A stretch of 34,333 nucleotides of DNA from Nonomuraea corallina (GCF_027620315.1 NZ_JAPNNL010000067.1:1-34333), one strand, 5' to 3'; shown: positions 1 to 6,699, numbered from the stretch's first letter. Made by a program: numbers and translations. The notes: generated by a model not told the origin, from the letters alone.

Positions 1-354
1 CTTCTACACGATCGTCACTGTCCGTCGAATTTCGGAAATGGTCATGAATCCACCCTCATACCGCACCAGAAGAAGCATGCGGTATGAGGAATTTCTGCCA
101 GCAATATTGGAAGCTCGTCGGTCCGCATCAGCGATACGCCAGAAGATTACTGGGATGTTCCTCGATCCGGGCCTTGATGAGCGAGCGGAAGAACCGCGCG
201 GCCCGGCCTCCTGAGGGCGCCCGTCCGTATCGCGACGGCCCTCGTTCGCGATGGAACCGTTCGAGTTCGGAACAGTCTGTCGGTGATGCCTGCATGAGGT
301 CCCGTATTCCTCTATTGTTTCGCCTCGTGGAGAGGTCGCCGAGAGGAGGGCACT
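1..354. other. intergenic / no confident gene at left edge
   Basis: No convincing gene lies here; the open frames on both strands have non-coding-like third positions. Two things are visible. A perfect 11-bp inverted repeat sits at 55-88. On the minus strand an SD-like GAGGGTGGA lies just upstream of an ATG at 45, which opens only 13 codons before a TAG at 4-6. That could be a very short peptide or the broken start of a gene. The SD AGGAGG of the next plus-strand gene is at 344-349. Confidence 0.4.
55..88. repeat. perfect 11-bp inverted repeat, 12-nt spacer
   Basis: CTCATACCGCA (55-65) is followed by 12 nt and then by its exact reverse complement TGCGGTATGAG (78-88). It lies directly upstream of the SD-like sequence of the 13-codon minus-strand frame at 4-45. 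It could be a repressor operator or a hairpin; which one cannot be decided from the sequence. Confidence 0.6.
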
Positions 355-1140
355 GTGGTTGATCTGCGCGACTGGTCTGGTCTGGTCCGGGGCCGGCACG
401 ATCACTTCGATGGTCTATACGTACGTGCCCTCATCGGCTCAGTCGGCCAATCATTCGCGAGCCCTTTTCAGGTCCTGGCCAACGACGGGCGCCGCTACTT
501 CGTCAAGGCGCTGGATGGTTGCCAGGAATTCGCACGCGGCTCGCTTGCCGTTGAATATGTAGTAGCCGAGGCGGGGCGCCTGATCGGTGCGCCGGTGTGC
601 GACAGTAGCCTGATCAGGATCCCCGAAGATTTCGCTGACTGGCCGATGCCGTTCGGCAAGCTCCAACCTGGCATCGCACATGCGAGTGCGGCGATAGAGC
701 AGGCGGTGGAGTCACGACCGGCGTTGCGGCACCGCGTGCAGAACGACAACCGCAGCCGCCACGTTGGGCTTTACGCCCTGTATGACTGGTGCTTCGGTGA
801 TGATGCGCAATGGCTCCACGATCTGGACGACGACCGAGCTATCTACAGCCACGATCATGGCCTGTACCTGCCGCCTCACGACGGGAGCATCAGGGCGGAA
901 CTCCTGCAGCGATGCGTCGACGAGCCGAACGAGTTGCCCGACCCCGCTGCAGGCCTCGCCCCAGAGGCGGTCCGGGGAGTCTCAGAGGCACTTGAGAGAA
1001 TCAACCGCGATGCTCTCGTCAACGTTGTGCGTAGCGTGCCAGCATCGTGGCCAGTGACCGATGACGATCTGGAAGCCCTCGGTTGGTTCCTCGAACATCG
1101 GGCGTCAGAGGTTGCAGCCAGGGTACGAGCGTTGATTTGA
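355..1140 (+). CDS. HipA-like kinase domain protein (HipA_2 type)
   Basis: A 261-residue protein that I assign to the HipA-like kinase family usually found next to DUF3037 proteins. HipA relatives are serine/threonine kinases of the PI3/4-kinase-like fold. The candidate ATP-binding Lys is K51 in YFVKALDG, and the candidate metal-binding Asp is D167 in SHDHG. The usual catalytic-loop Asn/Asp-Arg motif is not clear; the matching stretch reads FGDDAQW (about 147-153), so catalysis could be altered. The GTG at 355 is chosen because AGGAGG (344-349) sits 5 nt upstream. The DUF3037 gene follows after 15 nt, so the two are probably co-transcribed. Third codon positions are less GC-rich than in the rest of the window, which suggests horizontal acquisition. 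Function is unproven: toxin-like kinase, defence component or housekeeping are all possible. Confidence 0.75.
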   Translation: MVDLRDWSGLVRGRHDHFDGLYVRALIGSVGQSFASPFQVLANDGRRYFVKALDGCQEFARGSLAVEYVVAEAGRLIGAPVCDSSLIRIPEDFADWPMPFGKLQPGIAHASAAIEQAVESRPALRHRVQNDNRSRHVGLYALYDWCFGDDAQWLHDLDDDRAIYSHDHGLYLPPHDGSIRAELLQRCVDEPNELPDPAAGLAPEAVRGVSEALERINRDALVNVVRSVPASWPVTDDDLEALGWFLEHRASEVAARVRALI

Positions 1141-1155
1141 AGGGAGGTCGGTCCA

Positions 1156-2031
1156 ATGAGTCGTTACGTCTACTCGGTTGTTCGCTGTCTCCCGGACCCG
1201 CGCACCGGTGAATTCGTCAACATCGGGGCTGTTGCCGGAGATCCTCTCACTGGCCGGTGGGCGGTCAGGCAACTGAGCAATACTGAAAGGATCCGCAAGT
1301 TCGTCGGCGGGCCGGCTCTCGAGGCGGCCACGAGTTGCCTCATAGCCCTCGGTGAGGAGATCGACCAGAACCAGGCCGCCCTCATGGAGGACGATGCCGA
1401 GCCTCTCGGAGAGGACTGGCTGGCGACACTACACCGCAATCATCGGAACGTCGTCCAGTTCAGCGAGCCTGCACCGATACTGGCGAACGACCCACAAGAA
1501 GCCCTCGCCTTCGTGTTCGATCACCTCATCATCGATCCCGTGACGCCGTCGAAGGAGCCGCATGTCACTAAGTACGATCTGCGTCGTAACCTTCGAGAAG
1601 CATTCAAACGAGCGATGATCCAAGAGAGTCTGATCCGCTCCAAAGTCGAGATCTTCGTGGGCGCTCGCGTGCACACACCCATCGATTTCGCGATCGCGAA
1701 TGGCAGAGCAGTTCAACTCACGCAGGCATGGTCATTCCAGCTCGCCCAGGTTGACGACGTTCCTATGAAGGTGAAGGCCTGGGGGTACGCGCTCGAGCGG
1801 CTGCGGAGGGGCGAAGAAGCACGGGTCATCGACTCGGCCGGCCGAACGAGCACCATCAGCGCCAACGTTGACCTGCAGGTGGTGATCGCTCCGCCCCAGA
1901 CTCACCAGCAGCGGGATGCGTTCGAAGAAGCCCAGCAGGTGTTTCGGAATCTTTCCGCTGATGTTCATGATCTCGCTGACGTGTCGGCTGTCACGTCAAA
2001 GGCGGCCGAGTTGGCGCAAACGCTTCGGTAG
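1156..2031 (+). CDS. DUF3037 family protein
   Basis: A 291-residue protein opening with MSRYVYSVVRCLPDPRTGE and then VNIGAV, the characteristic N-terminus of DUF3037 proteins. No catalytic residues are known for the family and no membrane segment is seen. GGGAGG at 1142-1147 precedes the ATG. The only upstream partner is the HipA-like kinase gene 15 nt away. HipA-like kinase plus DUF3037 is a recurrent gene pair in bacteria, so this protein may be the partner, antidote or substrate of the kinase; that role is inference. Codon use matches the upstream gene rather than the right-hand part of the window. Confidence 0.78.
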   Translation: MSRYVYSVVRCLPDPRTGEFVNIGAVAGDPLTGRWAVRQLSNTERIRKFVGGPALEAATSCLIALGEEIDQNQAALMEDDAEPLGEDWLATLHRNHRNVVQFSEPAPILANDPQEALAFVFDHLIIDPVTPSKEPHVTKYDLRRNLREAFKRAMIQESLIRSKVEIFVGARVHTPIDFAIANGRAVQLTQAWSFQLAQVDDVPMKVKAWGYALERLRRGEEARVIDSAGRTSTISANVDLQVVIAPPQTHQQRDAFEEAQQVFRNLSADVHDLADVSAVTSKAAELAQTLR

Positions 2032-2086
2032 CTTCTGGTCTGCCCACGGGCCGTGACAAGTTGAAGGTCCTCGGCTCGGAACCTGG

Positions 2087-2119
2087 CGTCGTACGGCTGA
2101 TCCTGTCAGCCGTACGACG
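2087..2119. repeat. perfect 14-bp stem hairpin / inverted repeat
   Basis: CGTCGTACGGCTGA (2087-2100) and TCAGCCGTACGACG (2106-2119) are exact reverse complements around a 5-nt loop. The hairpin lies 55 nt after the DUF3037 stop, so it could end that transcript. It also forms the left edge of the DUF4331 remnant. Its core (2094-2116) reappears with one mismatch at 4503-4525. Confidence 0.75.
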
Positions 2120-2328
2120 AACACGGCCTGCTGCCGGACGTGCTGCACTTCGACCCGGCCCAGCCGGCCGCGTACCCCAATGGGCGGACGTTCACCGAAG
2201 ACGTCATCGACATCCGCGTCGCGTTGCTCACCAAGAACGAAGCGCCGCCCACCGGACTGACGCCGCACACCGACACCCTGGACCGGTTCCCGTACCTCGG
2301 CGACCCGCACCCGGCGGCCACCTCCTGA
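2101..2328 (+). pseudogene. C-terminal remnant of a DUF4331 protein
   Basis: After a TGA at 2098-2100, 75 open codons encode a typical DUF4331 C-terminus: GLLPDVLHFDP, then AAYPNGRTFTEDVIDIR, and near the end PHTDTLDRFPYLG. DUF4331 proteins are normally several hundred residues long. Everything upstream is missing and there is no start codon with an SD, so this is a truncated relic. The break coincides with the hairpin at 2087-2119. The family assignment is from recognised motifs; the truncation is seen directly. Confidence 0.68.
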
Positions 2329-2359
2329 CGGACCAGGGCCCCCGAAGGCCCCGCGTCAG
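2325..2359. terminator. bidirectional hairpin between convergent ends
   Basis: CTGACG (2325-2330) pairs with CGTCAG (2354-2359), and inside it GGGCC (2336-2340) pairs with GGCCC (2347-2351). The structure covers the stop codons of both the DUF4331 remnant (plus) and the small helical-protein gene (minus). Confidence 0.5.
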
Positions 2360-2850
2360 GCGGTTTTGTCGCGCATTTCGGTGATGGGTTCCGGAAGAAT
2401 GATGCGCACCTCGACCTTGCGCGGCTCCTGAGCACCAGTGGCGGAAGCGTCGGTTCTCATCTCGGCCAGGCAGTCCAGGAGGTCGGTCAGTTCTTTGAAG
2501 AGCTTCTTCTCGCGTTCCGACACGTTGGGTCTGAACCTTATCCAGTCGTCGACGGTGAGTGGAGCTTGGCCGTAGGCGCGCCACTCTCGCAGATCGACGC
2601 TGGCCCAGAAAGCATTCTCCGTCTGGGCGTGCAGGTTGCGCAGGAGAACCTTCCGCGTTCCCTTGGCACGTCGCTGTTCGTTACTGGTCAGGTCGATGAG
2701 GTTTGTCAGGTGCCTGTTCAGCGTGTCCAAAGCGCCCATGAGCGCGGCGAAGGGATCGTCGGAAGCCGGGTGGGAGAACGCTCGGCGGACCTCCTTCTGG
2801 GTCCGTTCGATCTGTTCGTCCAGCATGGCGAATGGATCATTGTCCCTCAT
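2356..2850 (-). CDS. small helical protein of unknown function, partner of the nucleosidase gene
   Basis: A 164-residue soluble protein that I do not recognise. It is rich in charged helical segments, especially about residues 40-70 and 112-130, with no membrane segment and no signal peptide. Its ATG overlaps the TGA of the upstream nucleosidase gene as ATGA (2847-2850), so translation is almost certainly coupled and the products probably act together. The gene ends at a hairpin shared with the DUF4331 remnant. By position it could be an adaptor, regulator or antitoxin of the nucleosidase; nothing in the sequence settles this. Codon bias is weaker than in the right part of the window. Confidence 0.72.
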   Translation of the reverse strand: MRDNDPFAMLDEQIERTQKEVRRAFSHPASDDPFAALMGALDTLNRHLTNLIDLTSNEQRRAKGTRKVLLRNLHAQTENAFWASVDLREWRAYGQAPLTVDDWIRFRPNVSEREKKLFKELTDLLDCLAEMRTDASATGAQEPRKVEVRIILPEPITEMRDKTA

Positions 2851-3968
2851 GGTGAGTGGAGTCTCGAGACGCGGTCGTTGAGGGTGTAGGCTTTCGCGCG
2901 GATGGTGGCGTCGGCGAGTCCGGCGACGATGGCTGGGACGTCTTGCCGGAGGGAGAACAGAGCCGCGCGCCGAATCACGTCCTGTTCCGGTTCCACAGGC
3001 CCCAGGTGATTCTCGACGTCGGTCAAGTCCTCAAGGATTCGGTCGCGGAGCTCCCCCAGCCGCGTGGCTGCCATGCTGAGGGAAATGGTGCCCGTTCGCG
3101 TGCTGATCTCCCCGACACTCGTGACGAAAAAGGCGACTCGTCGCTGCAGTCGGGCGAGGGACTCGGGTGTGGGCCGCCCGATGTAGTCGCTGATCGAGGT
3201 CACCGTGGTGTCGATGTCACTGATCAGCCTGATCAGCCACCGGGCGACCGTGGCCGCGTTGTCGGCGGCGGTTTGCTGCCAGCCGTCCGCATCGGCGTCG
3301 TGCTTGAATCCGTCGGCCAGGTCACTGATGCCGCGGATCGTGAGGGCGTCGATCTTCGACACGTGGGCCGCGTTGGACAGGCCCGCGCTCTCCATCTCGA
3401 TGGCTACGGCGTCGTTGTAGTGGAATCGCAACTGGTTCTTGAGCGGGGACTCGGCCGAATTCAACACGACCTCGCCCGAGGCTATCGGCTTCGTGTGAAC
3501 CCCGAACCTCGCCTGACCCCACGGTCTTCTCCTGGTTACCACTTTGGCCCGCTGCAGCAGACGGTGGGATCCTGGCCAGCTGTCCGGGCGAGCCAAGACA
3601 CGTTCGCCCTCGTGTTTGGCCGAGTGGTACCAGTAGGTTTTGGTGCCAATGACGACGTCGCCCTGTTTGACCTTGTCCGGAGCCAGGCTGCCTGCGATCC
3701 CCACCATGAGTACGGCACGGGGCGAGAATCGCTGGATCGCCTGTGTCGTGACCACGGCGGCTCCAAGGTTGCCGGGACCGAGTTCGGCTATCACCACCTG
3801 CCACGGGCAGCCGTGCATCGTGCCGATTTCGAAGGTGGTCCCGGATTCGTGCTCATCCGTCTCCAACTCCGTCAGATGCTGGTAGACAGCGTTGTACTCG
3901 ACTTCGAGGGCTGTCAGCACGATGATCTGTTCCGGCATCGAGAACCTCACCTCACCGCGGGTCCTCAT
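2847..3968 (-). CDS. MTA/SAH nucleosidase-like (PNP_UDP_1) protein with C-terminal helical domain
   Basis: A 373-residue protein with two parts. Residues about 14-230 form a purine nucleoside phosphorylase/nucleosidase fold. The ligand loop is VLMVGIAGSL (86-95), the IEMES segment (180-184) carries the ribose-binding Met-Glu, and RGISDLAD (202-209) holds the Asp (D206) that protonates the base in MTA/SAH nucleosidases. Active residues therefore look intact. Residues about 231-373 are an unrecognised helical region. The start at 3968 has a near-perfect GGAGGTGAT 1-5 nt upstream; an internal ATG at 3938 also has an SD, and an ATG at 4052 is less likely. Housekeeping MTA/SAH nucleosidases are about 230 residues and lack such a tail. 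Similar domains recur as effectors in bacterial conflict systems, so a defence role is possible but inferred. Confidence 0.8.
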   Translation of the reverse strand: MRTRGEVRFSMPEQIIVLTALEVEYNAVYQHLTELETDEHESGTTFEIGTMHGCPWQVVIAELGPGNLGAAVVTTQAIQRFSPRAVLMVGIAGSLAPDKVKQGDVVIGTKTYWYHSAKHEGERVLARPDSWPGSHRLLQRAKVVTRRRPWGQARFGVHTKPIASGEVVLNSAESPLKNQLRFHYNDAVAIEMESAGLSNAAHVSKIDALTIRGISDLADGFKHDADADGWQQTAADNAATVARWLIRLISDIDTTVTSISDYIGRPTPESLARLQRRVAFFVTSVGEISTRTGTISLSMAATRLGELRDRILEDLTDVENHLGPVEPEQDVIRRAALFSLRQDVPAIVAGLADATIRAKAYTLNDRVSRLHSP

Positions 3969-4068
3969 TATCACCTCCGGCATCTGGTACGAACAGAGCC
4001 CACCCGCCCAGCGCGGGCCCGTCCAAACCTCCGCACGGGAGGACGTAGCCATGAGGAGGACCGGCAGC

Positions 4069-4399
4069 CTATCCCGGCTTCACGTGGCCCTGCCTCGCCG
4101 CCTGCTCTGTCGCCTGGTCGCAGTACGCCGGGGCGATCTGGGCGGCTGCCATCCGCAGAGCAGCGGTGGTCAGCGGCGGGCGTGGGATCAGCGCCTCGCT
4201 GTCGGTGGCTTCCATCCGATTGCCGGACCACGCAAGCCCGGGTCATCCGCATGAAAGGCATGTCGTACGCGGGTGGCCCGGCCGTCATGGTGGTCAGGTC
4301 GCCATCGGTGAGTTCCAGGAGGTAGGCGCTGCCCGCTCGCCGTGGGTCCCAGTCGCGATCGACGATGATCGGCTGCGAGTACTTCCTCAGAATCGCCAT
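4069..4399 (-). pseudogene. small unidentified gene, probably frameshifted
   Basis: From the ATG at 4399 the minus strand reads a protein-like start (MAILRKYSQPIIVDRDWDPR) with good codon bias to about codon 56, after which the frame turns into Arg/Pro-rich noise. From about 4215 a different frame takes over with clean codon bias (MEATDSEALIPRPPLTTAAL, then APAYCDQATEQAARQG) and stops at TAG 4069-4071. One indel between about 4215 and 4240 would join them into a protein of about 110 residues. Alternatively these are two small overlapping genes. The family is not recognised. The nucleosidase gene begins 100 nt downstream on the same strand. Confidence 0.4.
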
Positions 4400-4502
4400 G
4401 GAACTCTGCGCCGCACGAGTTGCCGGAGTTCAGGTGAAACCGTAGCCTGTGCCCGGCTTCGGGCGAAAGGTTTGCAGGCGCGAACCAGGCGGCCACCCCC
4501 GT

Positions 4503-4525
4503 CGGCTGATCCCGTCAGCCGTACG
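4503..4525. repeat. second copy of 23-bp element, hairpin at TetR gene end
   Basis: These 23 bases match 2094-2116 at 22 positions. CGGCTGA (4503-4509) pairs with TCAGCCG (4515-4521) around 5 nt. One arm contains the stop codon of the TetR gene (4515-4517), so here it probably acts as that gene's terminator. Sharing with the edge of the DUF4331 remnant 2.4 kb away suggests a rearrangement boundary or a repeated mobile hairpin. Confidence 0.6.
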
Positions 4526-5162
4526 CCGCCAGGAACGCCTCCGCCGCCTGGTCGGCGATGTGGTCGAGTTCCTTGGGGTCCGGGCCCGCCTGGGCGCCGG
4601 CGAACATCAGCTGGTTCATCGGCTTGTACATGACCAGCCCGGCGAACTGGTACGCCGCCAGCGTCGGGTCCGCCGGCTTCCGCAGCAGCCCGCGGTCCGC
4701 CAGGCGTTCCAGCGCCTGGCCCAGCAGCACCAGCGACTGGTGGAAGCCGCGCTCGAACCACGCCCCGGAGATGTCGGGGAACCGGTCGGCTTCGGCGATG
4801 ACCAGGCGGCGCAGTTGGAGGACGTCGGGCCGGGTGAGGTTGGCGAGGAAGTCGCGGGCGAGGTCGCGCAGGGCCTGGCGCGGGTCGGTGGCCTCGTCGA
4901 GGATGCTCCCGTACGTCTGCTCGAAGCCGTCCACGAGGTGGGCGGTGGTGCCGAGGATGATCTCGGCGAAGAGGTGCTTCTTGTCCGCGAACTGCTTGTA
5001 GACGGTCTGCTTGGACACGGCGGCCTTGGCGGCCACCTCGTCCATGCTCGCGCCGAGGTAGCCGTTCTGCAGGAACACCTCGGTGGCGGCCGCCAGGATG
5101 GCGCGCCGTTTCCTGGCGGTGCGTCCGCCGTCCGGCCGGGCACCGCTCTGCTGTGGGTCCAC
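4515..5162 (-). CDS. TetR/AcrR family repressor
   Basis: A 215-residue DNA-binding repressor. The N-terminal helix-turn-helix runs from about residue 15 to 62 (RKRRAILAAATEVFLQNGY, then AAKAAVSKQTVYKQFADKK); the C-terminal ligand and dimer domain resembles the TetR_C type found with HTH of this class. The start is the GTG at 5162 because AGGAGG lies 4 nt upstream (5167-5172); longer readings extend into the divergent promoter. It is transcribed away from the alpha/beta hydrolase at 5260, and the 97-bp gap holds two related palindrome-like repeats (5192-5237), so it probably represses itself and the hydrolase. Confidence 0.9.
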   Translation of the reverse strand: MDPQQSGARPDGGRTARKRRAILAAATEVFLQNGYLGASMDEVAAKAAVSKQTVYKQFADKKHLFAEIILGTTAHLVDGFEQTYGSILDEATDPRQALRDLARDFLANLTRPDVLQLRRLVIAEADRFPDISGAWFERGFHQSLVLLGQALERLADRGLLRKPADPTLAAYQFAGLVMYKPMNQLMFAGAQAGPDPKELDHIADQAAEAFLAAYG

Positions 5163-5191
5163 AACACCTCCTCGAAGCCTCGGCAAGGATA

Positions 5192-5237
5192 GTACTGGAC
5201 AGTTCCGTACCAAGAAGAGTACTGTACCGTCCAGTTC
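5192..5237. promoter_or_regulatory. paired operator-like repeats between TetR and hydrolase genes
   Basis: GTACTGGACAGTTCCGTAC (5192-5210) and, inverted, the related GTACTGTACCGTCCAGTTC (5219-5237) match at 14 of 17 core positions (consensus ACTGGACNGTNCNGTAC). The first copy is also partly self-palindromic. The position between divergent start codons is that expected for TetR operators. Confidence 0.65.
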
Positions 5238-5259
5238 TGAGAAACAGAGGAGATCCATC

Positions 5260-6063
5260 ATGGGGACGGTTCGCTCCAAGGACGGCACCATCATCGCGTT
5301 CGACGCGGTGGGCGAAGGGCAGCCGTTGATCATGGTCGACGGCGCGACCTCCCACCGGGCCGTCAACCCGCTGGGAGCGCAGGTGGGTGAGCTGCTCCGC
5401 GACGGGTTCCGGACGTACACCTACGACCGGCGCGGGCGCGGCCAGAGCACCGACACCGCCCCGTACGCGACGGAACGCGAGATCGAGGACCTGGCGGCAC
5501 TGATCGACGACGCCGGAGCGCCGGCCATGGTCTGCGGCGCCTCCTCCGGCGCGGCCCTGGCCCTCGACGCCGCGGCGGCCGGGCTGCCGATCAACCGGCT
5601 GGTGCTGTGGGAGCCGCCGTTCATCATCGACGACTCCCGCCCGCCCGTGCCGCCCGACTACGTCCAGCGGCTCGACGACGCCATCGCCAAGGGCCGTCCG
5701 GGCGACGCCGTGGAGGTGTTCTTCACCGCGGCGATCGGCATGCCCGCCGAGGTCGTGGCCGGCATGCGGCAGAGCCCGTTCTGGCCCGCCGTCGAGGAGG
5801 TGGCGCACACGATCGCCTACGACGGACGGTTCGTGGCGGACACCATGGCGGGCAAACCGCTCGACAAGGACCGCTGGGCCACGGTCGACGTCCCCGTTCT
5901 CGCCATGCACGGCGACGGCACCGAGCCGTGGCTGATGGTCGGCGCCCGCGCCGTCGCCGACCTCCTGCCGACCGCGACCCTCCAGGTCGTCAAGGGGGAG
6001 AACCACGGCGTCGAGGCCGACGTGCTCGCCCCCGTCCTCAGGCGGTTCGCCGAGTCCGGGTGA
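5260..6063 (+). CDS. alpha/beta-fold hydrolase
   Basis: A 267-residue cytoplasmic hydrolase. The nucleophile elbow is G93-A-S95-S-G97 (GXSXG), His249 in ENHGVEAD is the likely catalytic His, and an Asp near HGDG (217-220) is a candidate acid. The oxyanion segment reads MVDGA rather than the usual HG motif. The ATG at 5260 follows AGAGGAGAT; open frame upstream is not used because it crosses the operator repeats. It is transcribed divergently from a TetR repressor that probably controls it in response to a small molecule. Substrate is unknown; esterase, lipase-like or lactonase activity are all possible. Confidence 0.88.
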   Translation: MGTVRSKDGTIIAFDAVGEGQPLIMVDGATSHRAVNPLGAQVGELLRDGFRTYTYDRRGRGQSTDTAPYATEREIEDLAALIDDAGAPAMVCGASSGAALALDAAAAGLPINRLVLWEPPFIIDDSRPPVPPDYVQRLDDAIAKGRPGDAVEVFFTAAIGMPAEVVAGMRQSPFWPAVEEVAHTIAYDGRFVADTMAGKPLDKDRWATVDVPVLAMHGDGTEPWLMVGARAVADLLPTATLQVVKGENHGVEADVLAPVLRRFAESG

Positions 6064-6074
6064 CGCGATGGGCA

Positions 6075-6110
6075 GACATACAGAAGGACATACAGAAGTA
6101 CGCTTCTGTA
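6075..6110. repeat. tandem 12-bp repeat followed by a palindrome
   Basis: GACATACAGAAG occurs twice in a row (6075-6086 and 6087-6098). The second copy runs into the palindrome TACAGAAGTACGCTTCTGTA (6091-6110, 8-bp arms, 4-nt centre). It lies just after the hydrolase stop. It looks like a repressor binding site or a transcript end; no intact gene follows on the plus strand. Confidence 0.6.
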
Positions 6111-6142
6111 ATGCCGACCGCAGTCTTTACGGGGACTTCCCG

Positions 6143-6244
6143 TCGGAGGTGGGTTCGGGCGTGGTGCCGGACCCCGCACACCGCACCCAGATCGAGATCG
6201 ACGTGGTGGTGCTCGCCGCCCAGGAGCCGGGGCGGCCTCGCCGG
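6143..6244 (+). pseudogene. possible C-terminal remnant of an AAA-type ATP-binding protein
   Basis: One frame reads SEVGSGVVPDPAHRTQIEID and then VVVLAAQEPGRPRR. This resembles the C-terminal nuclease-like part of actinobacterial ATP-binding proteins, in which a His-Arg-Thr segment precedes an EID-type acidic motif. No start and no further conserved sequence are visible, and the piece runs into the 3' end of the convergent thioesterase gene. The assignment rests on about 34 residues and is tentative. Confidence 0.35.
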
Positions 6245-6258
6245 GGCCGCCGGGTTTG

Positions 6259-6699
6259 TCAGCGGGGCGTCGTCGCGCGCAGGAAGAGGGGCTCGGCGGC
6301 GGCCCGGGACTCTGCGCTGATCGGGGTGGGGCGGAACGTCGCCGGGTCGAGGTTGACCACGGCGCGGTAGCCCTCCGCGTAGGTGGTCTCGTGGTCGGCC
6401 GACAGGACGAGGAAGCCGTAGACCACGCTGCTGCTGCCCATGTTCTCGATCCACAGGCGCACCGCCAGCTCGCCGGCCGCCGTGACGGGCGTCCGGTACG
6501 TGATCTTGAATTCGCGCACGGCGAAGGAGACGTCCTTGAAGGCCGACGTGGCGGGGTCCGGCGTCCAGCCGAGTCTGTTCCAGTAGGCGGCGATCGCGCG
6601 CTCCACCAGCAGGGAGTAGCGCGAGTTGTGCAGCAGGCCCATGAGGTCGAGGTCGTCGAAGTGGACGTGGACGGGTTCGTAGTGCCCTTCGTCGGTCAT
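6259..6699 (-). CDS. acyl-CoA thioesterase-like hot-dog (4HBT) protein
   Basis: A 146-residue single hot-dog domain. The N-terminal motif FDDLDLMGLLHNSRY (14-28) corresponds to the 4HBT pattern YxDxDxxGxxxNxxY, with Asp16 the likely catalytic residue, and Glu33 follows in the helix. Such enzymes hydrolyse acyl-CoA thioesters. The ATG at 6699 starts immediately after the TGA of the upstream TetR gene (TGAATG), so the two are translated from one message and the thioesterase is probably under that repressor. The acyl substrate is unknown. Confidence 0.87.
   Translation of the reverse strand: MTDEGHYEPVHVHFDDLDLMGLLHNSRYSLLVERAIAAYWNRLGWTPDPATSAFKDVSFAVREFKITYRTPVTAAGELAVRLWIENMGSSSVVYGFLVLSADHETTYAEGYRAVVNLDPATFRPTPISAESRAAAEPLFLRATTPR

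Noticed and set aside
2856..4325. A 489-codon plus-strand frame over the nucleosidase region
   Set aside because: The opposite strand encodes a recognised nucleosidase with intact motifs and an SD; the plus-strand product has no recognisable domain.
4400..4500. A DUF397-like fragment (segment with NSGNSCGAEF on the minus strand)
   Set aside because: Only a loose resemblance to the NGGNCVEVA motif, without the conserved Trp-Arg-Lys-Ser-Ser start or the rest of the domain.
4387..6006. A 539-codon minus-strand frame across the TetR gene and the hydrolase
   Set aside because: It is antisense to the hydrolase and in a wrong frame over the TetR gene; its product is low-complexity Arg/Gly/Pro-rich.
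6075..6098. Tandem 12-bp repeat as the start of a CRISPR or satellite array
   Set aside because: Only two copies, with no spacers and no cas genes; better explained as an operator-type element.
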